NCBI RefSeq assembly: GCF_000422345.1
Contig: NZ_AULP01000003.1
Span: 279,213 to 343,212, forward strand
DNA length: 64,000 nucleotides
Reading direction: 5' to 3'
Source: Neomelitea salexigens DSM 19753
Lineage (GTDB): Bacteria; Pseudomonadota; Gammaproteobacteria; Pseudomonadales; Spongiibacteraceae
Shown here: piece after piece, positions 63,640 to 64,000 of the stretch
Layout: each line of letters opens with the position of its first letter
Position numbering within the stretch: the first letter of the stretch is position 1
Program-made: the position numbers and the translations under genes
The notes under the pieces: generated by a model
Told to the model about the DNA's origin: nothing
What the model saw: only the letters and a program-made list of their open reading frames with translations
Database searches by the model: none

Positions 63640-64000
63640 GTTGAGGGGAGGGCGGTGTTGCCCGACCTGTAGATACCCTGTTCAGACGCAAGCATTTTTC
63701 GCATGGCAATCACTAAAAAGCAGCGAGGAATCGAACGGAGTATCCGTCTTAATACAGGCCCACAGGCCTGTCAGATACTTACGCATTACAGCCACAAGAG
63801 CCTGTAACTTGGTTTTCCCGCGGGCCACCAGGGCCTCGTAAAATGCCTTGGCATTCGGATCAAAGCGCACGGCTGACATGGCAGGCATATACAACGCAGA
63901 GCGTATGTACACATTCCCCGCTTTACTGATCCGTGAGGCCTGATGAACGCTGCTTCCGGATTGGTGCAGGCGTATATCCAGTCCTGCATGACGGCTGACC
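63640..64000 (-). mobile_element. Partial IS110-type insertion sequence at the window edge
   Basis: Defined only by the transposase fragment. IS110 elements usually lack clear terminal inverted repeats, and the left boundary, somewhere between the zinc-ribbon stop at 63576 and the transposase stop at 63682, cannot be fixed from sequence alone. Confidence 0.5.
63682..64000 (-). CDS. IS110-family transposase, C-terminal part (cut by window edge)
   Basis: An open frame runs off the right edge and reads leftward. It contains SRHAGLDIRLHQSGSSVHQ, ISKAGNVYIRSALYMPAMSA and FYEALVARGKTKLQALVAVMRKYL, which match the conserved C-terminal (transposase 20) domain of IS110/IS116/IS902 elements, with the serine in QSGSS. 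The N-terminal RuvC-like DEDD domain would lie beyond the window. The visible C-terminus appears intact. Confidence 0.88.
   Translation of the reverse strand, partial: VSRHAGLDIRLHQSGSSVHQASRISKAGNVYIRSALYMPAMSAVRFDPNAKAFYEALVARGKTKLQALVAVMRKYLTGLWACIKTDTPFDSSLLFSDCHAKNACV

Overview
The window reads as chromosomal DNA of a Gram-negative gammaproteobacterium, most likely a marine member of the Pseudomonadales/Cellvibrionales (Spongiibacteraceae-like). This is an inference from three things: Pseudomonas-like synteny of valS, a small acidic protein, holC and pepA, divergent from lptF-lptG-RDD; a wax-ester synthase beside beta-oxidation and CoA-ester genes; and sphingomonad/spongiibacter-style TonB-dependent receptors. 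No rRNA, CRISPR array, prophage or large island is visible. A partial tRNA lies at the left edge and a partial IS110-type transposase at the right edge. No gene-free stretch exceeds 300 bases.

Layout. 1-4570: tRNA fragment, gpt, a FleQ-type sigma-54 activator whose c-di-GMP residues appear lost, a VOC protein, a YciH/SUI1 factor, slyX, a membrane-anchored cold-shock-domain protein and a short-chain dehydrogenase. 4725-7494: a large PAS/histidine kinase with a degenerate receiver, convergent with a small cold-shock gene. 7764-15908: the housekeeping block valS / small protein / holC / pepA, divergent from lptFG, then an RDD protein. 15980-20490: an unknown secreted protein, an OmpR-type two-component pair, an unknown small protein and an AraC regulator. 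20642-24081: a fatty-acid beta-oxidation pair (thiolase plus hydratase/dehydrogenase). 24130-26339: a ferredoxin reductase, a methyltransferase and a double-TM2 membrane protein.

26369-41875 is the centrepiece: a complete E. coli-like (type II) cellulose locus. bcsE-bcsF-bcsG runs leftward and bcsR-bcsQ-bcsA-bcsB-bcsZ-bcsC runs rightward with four-base stop/start overlaps from bcsQ to bcsC. Directly after bcsC follows a GT4-like glycosyltransferase. BcsA carries a PilZ domain and BcsE an RxGD motif, so both synthesis and assembly should respond to cyclic di-GMP; BcsG should decorate cellulose with phosphoethanolamine. A GGEEF diguanylate cyclase with an I-site lies about 7 kb downstream.

41991-46453 holds an amidohydrolase, two late cobalamin genes, a TfoX-N protein, a BolA protein and trhO. 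46635-48338 encodes a wax-ester synthase/DGAT with a histone-H1-like Lys/Ala tail, the most unusual single protein here. 50055-56165 is a leftward five-gene set (imelysin, di-haem oxidoreductase, imelysin lipoprotein, DUF1513, multicopper oxidase) behind a candidate Fur box, probably a periplasmic iron-acquisition system. 56311-58202 holds a CitE-like lyase and a YheT-like hydrolase. 58352-63327 holds two tandem, very similar TonB-dependent receptors followed by a SnoaL/ketosteroid-isomerase-like protein, suggesting uptake of a hydrophobic or steroid-like ligand. The right end is a small zinc-ribbon gene and the IS110 fragment.
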